Source of the DNA: HXMU1420-13 sp024742815
Lineage (GTDB): Bacteria; Bacteroidota; Rhodothermia; Balneolales; Balneolaceae
Length of the DNA stretch: 64,000 nucleotides
Assembly (NCBI GenBank): GCA_024742815.1
Contig: JANSXX010000005.1
Span: forward strand, 175,912-239,911
Direction of reading: 5' to 3'
Shown here piece by piece: positions 16,881 to 27,500 of the stretch. The position numbers and the translations under genes were made by a program. Each line of letters begins with the position of its first letter. Within the stretch, counting starts at the first letter, position 1. The notes under the pieces were generated by a model. That model did not search any database and was not told the origin of the DNA. It saw only the letters and a program-made list of their open reading frames with translations.

Positions 16881-18017
16881 ATGAAATTTAATACTAAAGC
16901 TATCCATGCAGGGCAACAGCCGGAAGAAACCTCCGGTGCTGTAATGCCCCCAATTTTTCAAACTTCCACCTATAAACAAGCTGCTCCAAATGTGCATCAG
17001 GGTTATGATTATGCCCGCGTTGGCAATCCTACCCGAACAGCTTTAGAAAAACTGATTGCAGGATTAGAGGGAGCTGATGAAGCTGCTTGTTTTTCAAGCG
17101 GTGTTGCTGCGATGGATGCTTTAATGAAAATGTATCGCCCGGGCGATCACATTTTATCTTCCGATGATTTATATGGAGGATCATACCGATTGTTTACCAG
17201 TATTTTCGAACCTTATGGAATCGAATTTACTTTTATCAATATGACTGATCTCGACTTGGTAAAAGATTCTATTCGTCCAAATACAAAAATGATGTGGATC
17301 GAAACTCCAACCAATCCGCTTCTGCGAATTGTGGACATGAAAAAACTGATTGAGATCGCAAAGGAAAGGGATATTCTCACCATTGTAGACAATACTTTTG
17401 CTTCACCGTACTTGCAACGCCCACTCGAATTTGGTGCAGATGCTGTATTACACAGTGCAACTAAATATCTGGCCGGCCACTCTGATGTTATACATGGTGC
17501 AGTTGCGAGCTCTCATCCTGCAATTATGGAAAATTTGAGATTTCAGGTAAAAGCAGGTGGCGCTGTTCCCGGCCCAATGGATTGCTATCTCACTCTAAGA
17601 GGTATTAAAACCTTAGCAGTTCGTGTTCAACGATCTGTAGAAAATGCAAAAGAAATAGCTACATTTCTTGATCAACACCCAAAAGTGGGCAAGGTTCTAT
17701 ATCCGGGTTTAACGCATCACCCACAGCATGAGCTTGCTAAAACACAAATGGACGATTTTGGGGCGATGTTATCTTTTACACTCAAGGATAACTCGATCGA
17801 AGCCGCCACAAAATTTATGAGTAGCACTAAAATTTTCACTCTTGCAGAAAGCCTTGGTGGTGTAGAATCACTAATCAGTAATCCTGCATCCATGACGCAT
17901 GGTTCCATCCCAAAAGAACTGCGCCAAAAATCCGGTTTAGAAGATTCTTTGATAAGAATTTCAGTAGGAATCGAAGATGTAAAAGATTTAATCGCTGATT
18001 TAGATCAGGCATTTTAA
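16881..18017 (+). CDS. cystathionine gamma-synthase/lyase family PLP enzyme
   Basis: A 378-residue Cys/Met-metabolism PLP enzyme. Motifs: AIHAGQQPEETSGAV, YDYARVGNPTRTALE, FSSGVAAMDAL, DNTFASPYLQRPLEFGADAVLHSATKYLAGHSD with the PLP-binding Lys, and AESLGGVESLISNPASMTH. It could be cystathionine gamma-synthase, beta-lyase or gamma-lyase; sequence alone does not decide. An intrinsic terminator follows. Confidence 0.88.
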   Translation: MKFNTKAIHAGQQPEETSGAVMPPIFQTSTYKQAAPNVHQGYDYARVGNPTRTALEKLIAGLEGADEAACFSSGVAAMDALMKMYRPGDHILSSDDLYGGSYRLFTSIFEPYGIEFTFINMTDLDLVKDSIRPNTKMMWIETPTNPLLRIVDMKKLIEIAKERDILTIVDNTFASPYLQRPLEFGADAVLHSATKYLAGHSDVIHGAVASSHPAIMENLRFQVKAGGAVPGPMDCYLTLRGIKTLAVRVQRSVENAKEIATFLDQHPKVGKVLYPGLTHHPQHELAKTQMDDFGAMLSFTLKDNSIEAATKFMSSTKIFTLAESLGGVESLISNPASMTHGSIPKELRQKSGLEDSLIRISVGIEDVKDLIADLDQAF

Positions 18018-18047
18018 CCCATTTTTTTAGAGTACAATTTTTATCTT

Positions 18048-18072
18048 AAAAGGCGCTGAAAAAGCGCTTTTT
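18048..18072 (+). terminator. intrinsic terminator after the Cys/Met PLP enzyme
   Basis: AAAAGGCGCT (18048-18057), loop GAAAA, AGCGCTTTTT (18063-18072) with one G-U pair: a 10-bp stem ending in T, 30 bases after the stop codon and before the thiolase. Confidence 0.8.
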
Positions 18073-18100
18073 CTAATTTCAATTTCCCATCAGTTTATAC

Positions 18101-19279
18101 ATGAAAAACGTAGTAATTGTAGAAGCAAAGAGAACACCAATCGGATCATTTGGCGGATCACTCGCCTCGTTTACAGCGCCTGAACTGGGTGCAATGGCAA
18201 TTCTTGAGGTGGTAAAGTCTGCCGGTATTAAACCTGATGATGTTCAGGAAGTTGTGATGGGTAATGTTTTAAGTGCAGGTGTAGGGCAAGCTCCCGCTCG
18301 GCAAGCTGCCATCAAAGCCGGTTTATCTCAGAAAACACCTTCTACTACGGTAAATAAAGTTTGTGCATCCGGGATGAAAGCAATTATGATTGCAGCCGAT
18401 CAAATTATGTTAGGTCAAGCCGACATCATGGTTGCCGGTGGTATGGAAAGCATGAGCAATGTTCCTTATTACTTGCCAAAGCAGCGATTTGGATCAAAAT
18501 ACGGCCATGTACAAAGCGAAGATGGTATTTTAAAAGATGGTTTGTGGGATGTATACAATAACTATGCGATGGGGAATGCTGCAGAGCTTTGTGCTAAGGA
18601 ATGTAATATCAGCCGAGAGCAACAAGATGAATTTGCGATCGAATCTTACAAAAGAGCTTTAAAAGCCTTTGAAGATGGAGATTTTGCCGGTGAGTTGATT
18701 AAAGTGAAAGTGACCGATCGACGTGGTAATGTAACGATGGTGGAAAAAGATGAGGAAATTGATCGTGTAAACTTCGATAAAATACCTTCGCTTCGTCCTG
18801 TTTTTGAAAAAGAAGGAACAGTTACTGCCGCAAATGCATCCAGCATTAATGATGGTGCCGCTGCTGTTTTGATGATGAGCGAAGAAAAAGCAGATGAACT
18901 AGGATTAACTCCAATCGCTCGAATCGTTAGCCACGCAAGTGCTGCAAAAGCTCCTGAGTGGTTTACTACAGCTCCTGCTGATGCAATTCCAATCGCACTC
19001 GAAAGAGCCGGAAAAACAAAAGATGAAATAGATCTTTTTGAAATAAATGAAGCCTTTTCGGTTGTTTCGCTGGCTAATAACCAAATTTTAGAACTCGATC
19101 CTGCAAAAGTAAATATTCATGGTGGTGCTGTAAGTATTGGACATCCAATTGGTTGTTCGGGTGCACGTATTGTAGTAACTCTGCTGCATGCTCTTAAAAA
19201 AACAGGCGGAAAATACGGCTGTGCCGGTATTTGCAATGGTGGTGGCGGTGCTTCTGCGTTAGTTGTAGAAATGCTGTAA
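18101..19279 (+). CDS. acetyl-CoA C-acetyltransferase (thiolase)
   Basis: A 392-residue thiolase. Catalytic Cys88 lies in NKVCASGMKAI; the GHPIGCSGAR segment gives the His, and GICNGGGGASALVVE near the C-terminus holds the second Cys. Full length for the biosynthetic/degradative acetoacetyl-CoA thiolase family. It would condense or cleave acetoacetyl-CoA and links to the acyl-CoA dehydrogenases and crotonase in this window. Precise chain-length class is not certain. Confidence 0.92.
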   Translation: MKNVVIVEAKRTPIGSFGGSLASFTAPELGAMAILEVVKSAGIKPDDVQEVVMGNVLSAGVGQAPARQAAIKAGLSQKTPSTTVNKVCASGMKAIMIAADQIMLGQADIMVAGGMESMSNVPYYLPKQRFGSKYGHVQSEDGILKDGLWDVYNNYAMGNAAELCAKECNISREQQDEFAIESYKRALKAFEDGDFAGELIKVKVTDRRGNVTMVEKDEEIDRVNFDKIPSLRPVFEKEGTVTAANASSINDGAAAVLMMSEEKADELGLTPIARIVSHASAAKAPEWFTTAPADAIPIALERAGKTKDEIDLFEINEAFSVVSLANNQILELDPAKVNIHGGAVSIGHPIGCSGARIVVTLLHALKKTGGKYGCAGICNGGGGASALVVEML

Positions 19280-19500
19280 TTTTTTCTAAAGCATTGACAT
19301 TATCTTGGTTCTAAGCTATTATTGACATTCAAACAGCAACAAAACCTGTATTACCATACACTACCGCTACTATTTCTTTCTTTTTATGAAATAAGCAGAG
19401 TATGGAGAAATCCTCTCTTAATCGATAATTAAACAGGTTTCCTATAGACTAGACCCGCTACTGTAACGACGTTCAAGTCAATAACAATAGATTGTATAAT

Positions 19501-22500
19501 ATGTGTAGAAGACTCTTCTACCTGTTATTATTTATTTGCGGGAGTCCTTTGCAACTTTTCGCTCAACAGTTTTATCCTATTTCGGAAAATGCTGAATACA
19601 CGGAGTTTGTACTTGAAAATGCAAACTTACAAATAGCTCCGCCTTTCGAGGTCCTATTTGATGTACTTTCAGCAAATCCTTTCCAAATATTAGAACAGCG
19701 TATTGTTGAAAAAGACGCTGTTTTATCAGCTGATCAGGTTTTAGGTCTGGCATTATCAACTGATTCCGTGGGTGTTACCGAAGTACTAAACCCTGGAGTA
19801 ACTAGAGGTAAACAAGTTGCTTCCTTAAAAATACACGTAGCCAGAGTATCCGATCAAAAAACCTTCGTTACTGAATTTTTGCGTGTTCGAGTTAAAAAAC
19901 CGGTATACGCAACTCAACTCAGGACTAAACAAGTTACTACCATCAACGAGCAACCACTTTCGTCCGGTAGCTGGTTTAAAATCCCAGTCGCGAAAAGTGG
20001 GATTTATCAATTGAATGCTGCCTATTTAAGTGATCTTGGGATAAATGTTGACCAAGTTGATCCGCGGAGAATCCAGCTTTGGGGAACCAATGGATATATG
20101 CTTCCGGAGAGCAATAATGCGCCACGTCCGGAGTTCAAGCAACTTCCAATTTTAGTTGAAGGCGAAAACGATGGTTCATTTGATTCTAGTGACCGTGTGG
20201 TTTTTTATGGTAATTCACCCCATCAAATAACAAGATCTTCCGATAATTTCAGCCATAGTATCCATCCTTACAGCGACTCTAGTTTTGTTTTCTTAACTAT
20301 TGGAGATGAAAATGGTCAGAGGCTGAATACAGAATCGGTAACGGGTTCGCCAACCATAACAATTAGCAATTTCACAGATTTTATCTGGAAAGAAGAAGAG
20401 CTTACAAAAGCAGAAGATCGCCAAAAAAGCGGGCGCTATTGGCTAGGACAACGAATTCCTGCAACTGCACAAAACTCAGCAGTTACCATTTTTCAGGATA
20501 CGATTCCCGGTATATCAAGTGCTAGTAATTTAAAGGTTTCAGGAAGAATGTATGCGCGTGCCTTACGTACAACAAATTTCCGTCTCGACATTAATGGAAC
20601 CACTTTAAGCCAACTAAGTATCAATCGCGTGAGTGGAGGATATTTATCCTACAATGGTGATGCAGCTAATGGTCGCACTTTTGCTTCAACGGTGTCACCC
20701 TCGCTAAGTGACAATATCGTTACAATAACAGCAACTATGAGTAATGCTGATGATGGCGCAAATGGATTTGTAGATTACTTACGCTTGCAGGTAGAAAGAG
20801 AACTAATCGCTGAGAATAACTATCTGATGTTTATGCCTCCGCTAAATGATTCACCAAACGATTTAGCTCGTTTCATTCTACAAGGTTTTACTTCTTCCCC
20901 ATTAGTGTTAGATGTTACCGATCCAACTAACCCCGTGCATATAAATGCGGCTTCATCCGGCACAAATTACGAGATAGTTACCGAACAAAATGACACCCAC
21001 CGTTTCATTGCCCAAGTCAACTATTTTACGCCACAGCCCGGCACATCTATCCCTAATCAAAATCTACGGGGAATTACTTCTTATCCAGATTACATCGTAG
21101 TTACCAGCGAATTATTTAAGCCTTTTGCTGATGAACTAGCTCAACATCGTGCAAATGAAGGCCTGACGCCATTAGTGGTAACGCAAAGTCAGATTCTGAA
21201 TGAGTTTTCGGGAGGAGCTAAAGATCCTACTGCCATTCGTGATTTTGTAAAGTTCCTTTACGATCGCGCGTTAAATGATAATGCTACACTACCACGATAT
21301 CTCTTGCTATTCGGAGATACTACTTACGACACAAAAAACATCATCACTAATGCGTATACGAATTATGTACTTACGTATCAAAGTCCGAACTCTTTAAGTC
21401 GGATTGGGAGCTATGCCTCCGATGATTATTTCGGATTTATGGACGCTGGTGAAGGTGGTTTTGTAAGTGGATCAAGAATTGATATTGGTATAGGCAGAAT
21501 TCCCGCTCAAACCCGAAGAGAAGCCCGTGTAGCTCTGGATAAAATCTATCGATACGAAAATCCTGAGCATGACGGCGACTGGCAAAATCTGTTTACATTT
21601 GCCGGTGATGATGACTTCCCTGATCGAGAAACAAACAGGGATTTACATGTTTGGAATGCCGACGGTACAGCCGATAGAATGAATATTATTGATTCGGGAT
21701 TGCGCTTAAAAAAAATCTACCTATTCGCCTATCAAGAAGAAATCACCGGTTCGGGGCGTGAAATTCCAGGAGCCTCCGAGGATTTTATCAATACTTTAAA
21801 TAATGGCACATTGGTGATGAATTACTCAGGACATGGTAACACCGATGTTTTGTCGGATGAGGAGTTATTCACGATTGAGGACATCCCAAATCTCACGAAC
21901 AGTAATCGCTTATCGGTAATAGTTACCGCTACATGTCAGTTTGGGCGCTACGATGATATCAGTCAGCAATCGGGAGCCGAACAATTATTTTTTGCAGATA
22001 ATGGGGGCGCCATAGCAAGCTTTACTACTACACGAATTGTATATACGAGCAGTAATCCCAATGGCGGGCAGAATTTTGCGCTAAACATTGCGCTGTCACA
22101 AGAAATGTTGGTTCGAGATGAAAACGGGTTGCCATCAAGATTAGGTGATATTTTTTACAGAACTAAGAATACGTCTGCGGGTGCTTCATCCAACTCTAGA
22201 AGATTTATTTTATTGGGCGATCCTGCCTTACGACTCGCATTACCTGATAAACCGGCTCAATTAACAGCCATCAACAATATCAGCGTTGCCGAAAATGACA
22301 CCTTACTCACCATCAAAGCTTTAGATCAGGTAACACTTAAAGGAGAAGTATTAAATGCCGACGGTACCAAAGACTCCGGCTACAATGGACTCGTAAACGT
22401 CACCTTATTAGATGCTAAACGAAATGTTACCCTACCGCAAAATTTAGAATGGATTGAAGATGACGGCTGCTATCTGTATGAATTTACTGAGCGGGAATGC

Positions 22501-23379
22501 ACCTATGAAGTTGAGAACACTGTTCTATTTAAAGGGAAAGCAAATGTAACAGGCGGAGATTTTAGCATAGATTTTGTGCTGCCTAAGGATATCAGCTACA
22601 GCCCTAATCAAGCACGTATTGTGCTTTTTGCAAGTGGTGATGAATACACCGCCGGAGGTTCTTTTACCAACATAATTTTCAATGGAATTAATGAAAATGC
22701 TGTAAATGACGGATCGGGACCGGAACTAGATATTTTTCTTAACGACGAATCTTTTTTCAATGGTGATTTAACCACCGATAAACCAACACTAATTGTGGAG
22801 CTGGCCGACAGTTCCGGGATTAACGCTACAGGAACAGGAGTAGGACATGAAATAATCGCTACCATCGATACAAAACCAACCCGCACATTCGTACTCAACG
22901 AGTTTTACGAAGGTGCACTTAATGATTTCTCTAAGGGGCGTATCGAGTACCCGCTGGATGAACTTCCGCAGGGTAACTATTCGCTAAAAGTTCGGGCTTG
23001 GGATGTGCATAACAACCCATCAGAGGAAAGTATTTTCTTTGAAGTGGCAGAATCGGAAGATTTGGTAATTGACCAAGTGTATAATTATCCAAATCCAATG
23101 AATAATAAGACCGCTTTTACGTTCGAACATAACCAACAAGGAAATGCATTGGAAGTAGACATTAAAATCTACACGCTTTCGGGCAAACCGGTGCAGCACC
23201 TTCAAGAGTATATTACAAATACATCTAGTTCTTATGCCAGTATTCCATGGAATGGCCGTGACAGGGATTATGATCGCCTGGGTAACGGTACTTATATTTA
23301 TGTGCTTCGGGTTACAGCAGATACCCCCGAAGGAAAAAAATCAACCGAAAAAATCGAAAAGCTCGTTATAATCAGATAA
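19501..23379 (+). CDS. porU: type IX secretion system C-terminal signal peptidase/sortase PorU
   Basis: A 1292-residue exported protein starting at ATG 19501 (signal peptide to about LFAQ/Q). The central C25 gingipain-like domain has His778 in YSGHGNTDVLSDEELF and Cys812 in ATCQFGRYDDISQQSGAEQ. The C-terminal 100 residues form a FlgD-like Ig domain (YNYPNPMNNKTAFTF, WNGRDRDYDRLGNGTYIY). PorU removes the sorting domain of T9SS cargo at the cell surface and attaches cargo to lipopolysaccharide in characterised Bacteroidota. The following porV and a cargo-type gene support the call. A 221-base region precedes it. Confidence 0.88.
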   Translation: MCRRLFYLLLFICGSPLQLFAQQFYPISENAEYTEFVLENANLQIAPPFEVLFDVLSANPFQILEQRIVEKDAVLSADQVLGLALSTDSVGVTEVLNPGVTRGKQVASLKIHVARVSDQKTFVTEFLRVRVKKPVYATQLRTKQVTTINEQPLSSGSWFKIPVAKSGIYQLNAAYLSDLGINVDQVDPRRIQLWGTNGYMLPESNNAPRPEFKQLPILVEGENDGSFDSSDRVVFYGNSPHQITRSSDNFSHSIHPYSDSSFVFLTIGDENGQRLNTESVTGSPTITISNFTDFIWKEEELTKAEDRQKSGRYWLGQRIPATAQNSAVTIFQDTIPGISSASNLKVSGRMYARALRTTNFRLDINGTTLSQLSINRVSGGYLSYNGDAANGRTFASTVSPSLSDNIVTITATMSNADDGANGFVDYLRLQVERELIAENNYLMFMPPLNDSPNDLARFILQGFTSSPLVLDVTDPTNPVHINAASSGTNYEIVTEQNDTHRFIAQVNYFTPQPGTSIPNQNLRGITSYPDYIVVTSELFKPFADELAQHRANEGLTPLVVTQSQILNEFSGGAKDPTAIRDFVKFLYDRALNDNATLPRYLLLFGDTTYDTKNIITNAYTNYVLTYQSPNSLSRIGSYASDDYFGFMDAGEGGFVSGSRIDIGIGRIPAQTRREARVALDKIYRYENPEHDGDWQNLFTFAGDDDFPDRETNRDLHVWNADGTADRMNIIDSGLRLKKIYLFAYQEEITGSGREIPGASEDFINTLNNGTLVMNYSGHGNTDVLSDEELFTIEDIPNLTNSNRLSVIVTATCQFGRYDDISQQSGAEQLFFADNGGAIASFTTTRIVYTSSNPNGGQNFALNIALSQEMLVRDENGLPSRLGDIFYRTKNTSAGASSNSRRFILLGDPALRLALPDKPAQLTAINNISVAENDTLLTIKALDQVTLKGEVLNADGTKDSGYNGLVNVTLLDAKRNVTLPQNLEWIEDDGCYLYEFTERECTYEVENTVLFKGKANVTGGDFSIDFVLPKDISYSPNQARIVLFASGDEYTAGGSFTNIIFNGINENAVNDGSGPELDIFLNDESFFNGDLTTDKPTLIVELADSSGINATGTGVGHEIIATIDTKPTRTFVLNEFYEGALNDFSKGRIEYPLDELPQGNYSLKVRAWDVHNNPSEESIFFEVAESEDLVIDQVYNYPNPMNNKTAFTFEHNQQGNALEVDIKIYTLSGKPVQHLQEYITNTSSSYASIPWNGRDRDYDRLGNGTYIYVLRVTADTPEGKKSTEKIEKLVIIR

Positions 23380-23411
23380 CTATCTTCCACATATAATTGG
23401 ATCGAATCTGT

Positions 23412-23419
23412 TATATTTG
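23412..23419 (+). promoter_or_regulatory. possible Bacteroidota-type -7 element before porV
   Basis: TATATTTG matches TAnnTTTG, the -7 element described for Bacteroidota, and lies 22 bases before the porV ATG. No TTG is found at the expected distance upstream, so this is only a candidate. Confidence 0.25.
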
Positions 23420-23441
23420 ACGACTAAACTATTTGTCATTT

Positions 23442-24590
23442 ATGAAAAAAACTATCTTGTTGGCACTGATCGCCGTGATCAGCGTTTTTCCTGCAGTAAG
23501 CAAGGCTCAAATCGCAATAACAGCAGTACCATTTCTTCAAATTGAACCCGATTCGCGTGGCGCCGCCATGGGTAATACCGGAGTTGCACTTGCAGACAAT
23601 GCCGCTGCCATGTTCTGGAACCCCGCCGGTCTGGCATTTCAACGCGATAATCAAATCAGCTTAACACACTCTAACTGGTTGAAAAACTTTAACGTGAGTG
23701 ATCTCTTTTATGATTATGTTGTTGGAAAAATGTACATCGACGGTATTGGCACCGTGGGTGGGCATATCACCTTTCTGAATTTAGGTGAACAAGCCGTTAC
23801 CCGAGAAGACAGCCCGGATGTAATTTCTCGCTTCAACAGTTATGAAGTTGCCGTTGGTTTATCCTATGGGTTCGAAGTAAATAAGAATCTCGCATTAGGT
23901 TCAAGTTTACGCTTTATCTACTCGAGTTTGGCGAGCGGTACTTCGGTGGGCCAACAGCGTGTTAATCCCGGTAGTAGTGTGGCAATTGATTTAGCCGCCC
24001 TATACAAAACTAACTACTTTTCATTAGGTGGAAACAATGCCCAATTCAGTGCTGGATTTAATTTGTCGAATATCGGTCCAGGCATGCAATACACCGATAA
24101 TGCACAAAAAGACCCGCTCCCTACGCTACTGCGATTTGGAACTGCACTTAGTTATGAATTAGATCCTGAAGGATTTAACAGAATAAACGTTGCCTTAGAT
24201 GTTTCTAAAATAATGGCCCGAACTAAAGATCAAATCACTACCAATCAGGATGGTACGCAAGATACAATGCGGGTTGCATCGGGTCCTCTTGAGGCTTTAA
24301 TCGATTCCTGGGATTCTTGGACACACTTTAACGGGCAAGAAAATGTGGAAGTAAGTTTACTACAACAATTTATGGTTGGTGCTGGCTTAGAATATTGGTA
24401 CAACAACACCTTCGCTTTACGCGGTGGCTATTATTATGAAGATCCGAATAATGGCGACCGTAAGTACATCACATTTGGCGCCGGATTACGCTACAACGCT
24501 ATTGGAGTCGATTTCAGTTATATAAAAACGCTGGAATCTGATCATCCCCTCGCAAATACCCTCAGGTTTAGTCTCTTAGTCAACTTTTAA
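23442..24590 (+). CDS. porV: T9SS outer-membrane protein PorV-like
   Basis: A 382-residue beta-barrel with a signal peptide (to about SKAQ/I). The N-terminal mature region has SRGAAMGNTGVALADNAAAM and FWNPAGLAF, the hallmark of the PorV/PorQ (UPF0164) family; the C-terminus ends with alternating barrel strands and LRFSLLVNF. PorV shuttles T9SS cargo from the translocon to the PorU sortase. Position immediately after porU fits PorV better than PorQ. The next gene starts 5 bases after its stop. Confidence 0.85.
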   Translation: MKKTILLALIAVISVFPAVSKAQIAITAVPFLQIEPDSRGAAMGNTGVALADNAAAMFWNPAGLAFQRDNQISLTHSNWLKNFNVSDLFYDYVVGKMYIDGIGTVGGHITFLNLGEQAVTREDSPDVISRFNSYEVAVGLSYGFEVNKNLALGSSLRFIYSSLASGTSVGQQRVNPGSSVAIDLAALYKTNYFSLGGNNAQFSAGFNLSNIGPGMQYTDNAQKDPLPTLLRFGTALSYELDPEGFNRINVALDVSKIMARTKDQITTNQDGTQDTMRVASGPLEALIDSWDSWTHFNGQENVEVSLLQQFMVGAGLEYWYNNTFALRGGYYYEDPNNGDRKYITFGAGLRYNAIGVDFSYIKTLESDHPLANTLRFSLLVNF

Positions 24591-24595
24591 ATGAA

Positions 24596-27500
24596 ATGAG
24601 ACTTTTTCCCCCACTCAAGAGCATGTTCGTTATTGGCATGCTCTTTCTATTTCTTAGCCCCTCCTCTCATAGTCAAAAGATACAACTAAAACGAAGCCAT
24701 CCGATTTCGTTAAATCAAGAAGTGCGCCGATCTACTCCTGCAATAGGTTCATTAAATGTAGTTGCAGTGATGGTCGAATTTCAGCCGGATACGAACCGAC
24801 TAACTTCTGGAACCGGTATTTTTGGGGAAAATGGTTTTGATGGGCTTCCTTATCTCACACGCGAAGAAAAAACTTATATCGATCCGCTCCCCCACAATCA
24901 AACTTATTTCGAGAACCACTTAGAGTTTGCAAAAAACTACTTCCTAAAATCTTCTGATCAGCAGTTAACTATCGATTACCAAGTACTACCTCAAGTGTAT
25001 CAATTGGACAAAATGATGGAAGAGTATGCACCTATTGGAGAAACCTTCACACTTGAAAAAATTGCGCAGTTAATGCGGGATGTGTGGACCAAAGTGGACG
25101 AACAAGGAGGATTCGATGCATCAGGGCTTGATCCCGAAAATACTGCTTTTGTGATTTTCCATGCAGGAATCGGTCGTGATGTAGAATTATTGGGCACCAG
25201 CCTCGACATCACTCCTTTTGATTTGCCATCCATCACGCTAGATGAAGAAAATCTTGGTGAATTACTGGGCGACCCAACTTTCGATGGCTTTTCCATCAAC
25301 AACGGCAGCTTTAGAGTCAATAATTCGATGTTAATTCCACGCACGCAATCTCGTCGTGGAACCGACATCAGCGATAATGAAATTGTATTTCCACTTTCTA
25401 TAAATGGATTACTTTGCGCTTCTATTGGTAGTTATTTAGGACTTCCGGATTTATTTAATACCGAAAACGGTCAGCCGGCAATTGGTCGATTTGGTTTAAT
25501 GGATGGAGCAGGATTTTTTGCTTACAACGGACTTCTCCCTCCTGAACCCTCTGCTTGGGAAAAGATTTTTTTGGGATGGGAAACACCTTTTGAAGTTTCA
25601 GTTGGCGAAACGGATGCCATTGAACTTCCTGCAGCATCACTCAATCTACCCAATAGCATCGCAAAGATTTCGCTCTCTTCTACCGAATATTTTTTGATTG
25701 AAAACCGACATCGTGATCCTGAATTATTGGGCGAAACCGATGCTGAAGTGGTAATTTCAACCTATAGTAATTTCGAAATTCGTGAACGCGCTTATTCTAA
25801 TTTCGATGAAGATTTCATCTTTCAGGCGGCAGGATTTGATACCTTATTAATTCCCGGCACCATCGTGGATGTAAGCAACTTCGATTGGAGCTTACCCGGT
25901 GGATTGGATGTTGGCGAAGATGGTGATGAAGGCACTGAAGATGATCGACATTTGAACGGCGGAATTCTCATCTGGCACATTGATGAAGGTGTGTTGGCGC
26001 AGCAATTAGCTCGCGATCGCGTTAACGCCAATGAAAATCGCCGGGGTGTGGATTTAGAAGAAGGTGATGGAGCTCAAGATATTGGTAAAAGTGTAGGTCT
26101 GCTCGACAATTCCCCTACCTTCGGTTATGCCTTCGATTTCTGGTGGGCAGGTAACGATTTTAGAGTAATTACTCCAACTTCCGAAATTGATCTAAATCCT
26201 GATAATATTTTCGGTCCGGAATCTTATCCCAACAATAACTCCAATTCCGGTGCAAGATCAGGATTTGAATTATATGATTTTTCGGATAATCTGCCGGTGG
26301 CTAGTTTTAGGGTTCGGGAGGTTAACTCTTTGGATCAGAACATCGAATCCATTCTAAGTATAAACGGCATAGATTATTATACATTTAATCCAAGCTTTTG
26401 GTATTGGGATTTATATCCTCTTACTCTAGAAATCTTTAAAAATGAAAAGTTAATTATCCCCTCCTTTAATTTCACTTACATTTTAGATTTATCAAATAAA
26501 ACAACAATCGATACTCTTTTCATTGCAAATACTACAAGGCCAATTGTAGATGATGAAGCAATATACCTCCCATTCTTTACTACTTATGTCGATCCACTAG
26601 CTAGTTCCGTAATACCATTTAGTTTGTTACGTATACTTAAGTACACACTTGCAGGAGATAATAGTTTAACTTTTGAATGGACAACTAATTCAATTCCATT
26701 GAGAAAAGGACAAGATGGGGTATCATTCACCGATTTCAAATTTTTAAGCTCAAATGACAATGGTTCAACTATTGAACTTGATTTTATAGATTATTCAATA
26801 GATCCAATCAACGGTGATTCTATTTCTAGCCCAAGTGATTACGAATTCCGCTCTGAAATCATCAACAACAAATTCGTAGGCATAAACGGTAATTCCATCG
26901 AGTTTGTGGGCGAAAATATTCCGGATTATCTCGCAGATTACGAATACCGCTTATTTGCCGGAACCATCGAAAGTAATCTCAGGAACTACTACTACCTTTT
27001 CGAAGATGGGCGTTTTTCCCTGGTTGATCCATCTAAGTCGGAGCCCATCATCCAGATTTTTGACGAAGCTAAAGCCGAATGGCCTGCCATCGTTGATGAA
27101 GGTCATATTTATCGAATTAACCGATTCGACAATCAAATTGAAGGCTACAACTTCAATGGTGCGTTGCTGGCAAACACTCCAATTTTAGCGCCGGATAGCA
27201 TTCAATTTATCGGAACACCCATTATTACCGATATCACCGGAGATAACCGTCAGGATATTTTAGTGGTTGGTCAGGATGAATATTCGGTAAACATTTTCGC
27301 ATACGAAACAGACGGAAATCCTATCGAAGGCTTTCCATTGTATGTTGGTGGTGCAGTTGGTAAGGATGTTCAGCCGATTCATCCCGTTATGTACAACGAT
27401 GTTTTATACGCCGTGAGCCATACCGGCGATCTTCGCGCGTGGCGATTTTTGAATCATACAACTACTCAGTGGCCGGGTCGCTATGGTGAGAACCCATATA

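Noticed and set aside
19280..19500. 221-base gap before porU examined for RNA or small genes
   Set aside because: AT-rich sequence with no convincing hairpin, ORF or promoter that I could support; probably holds the porU promoter.
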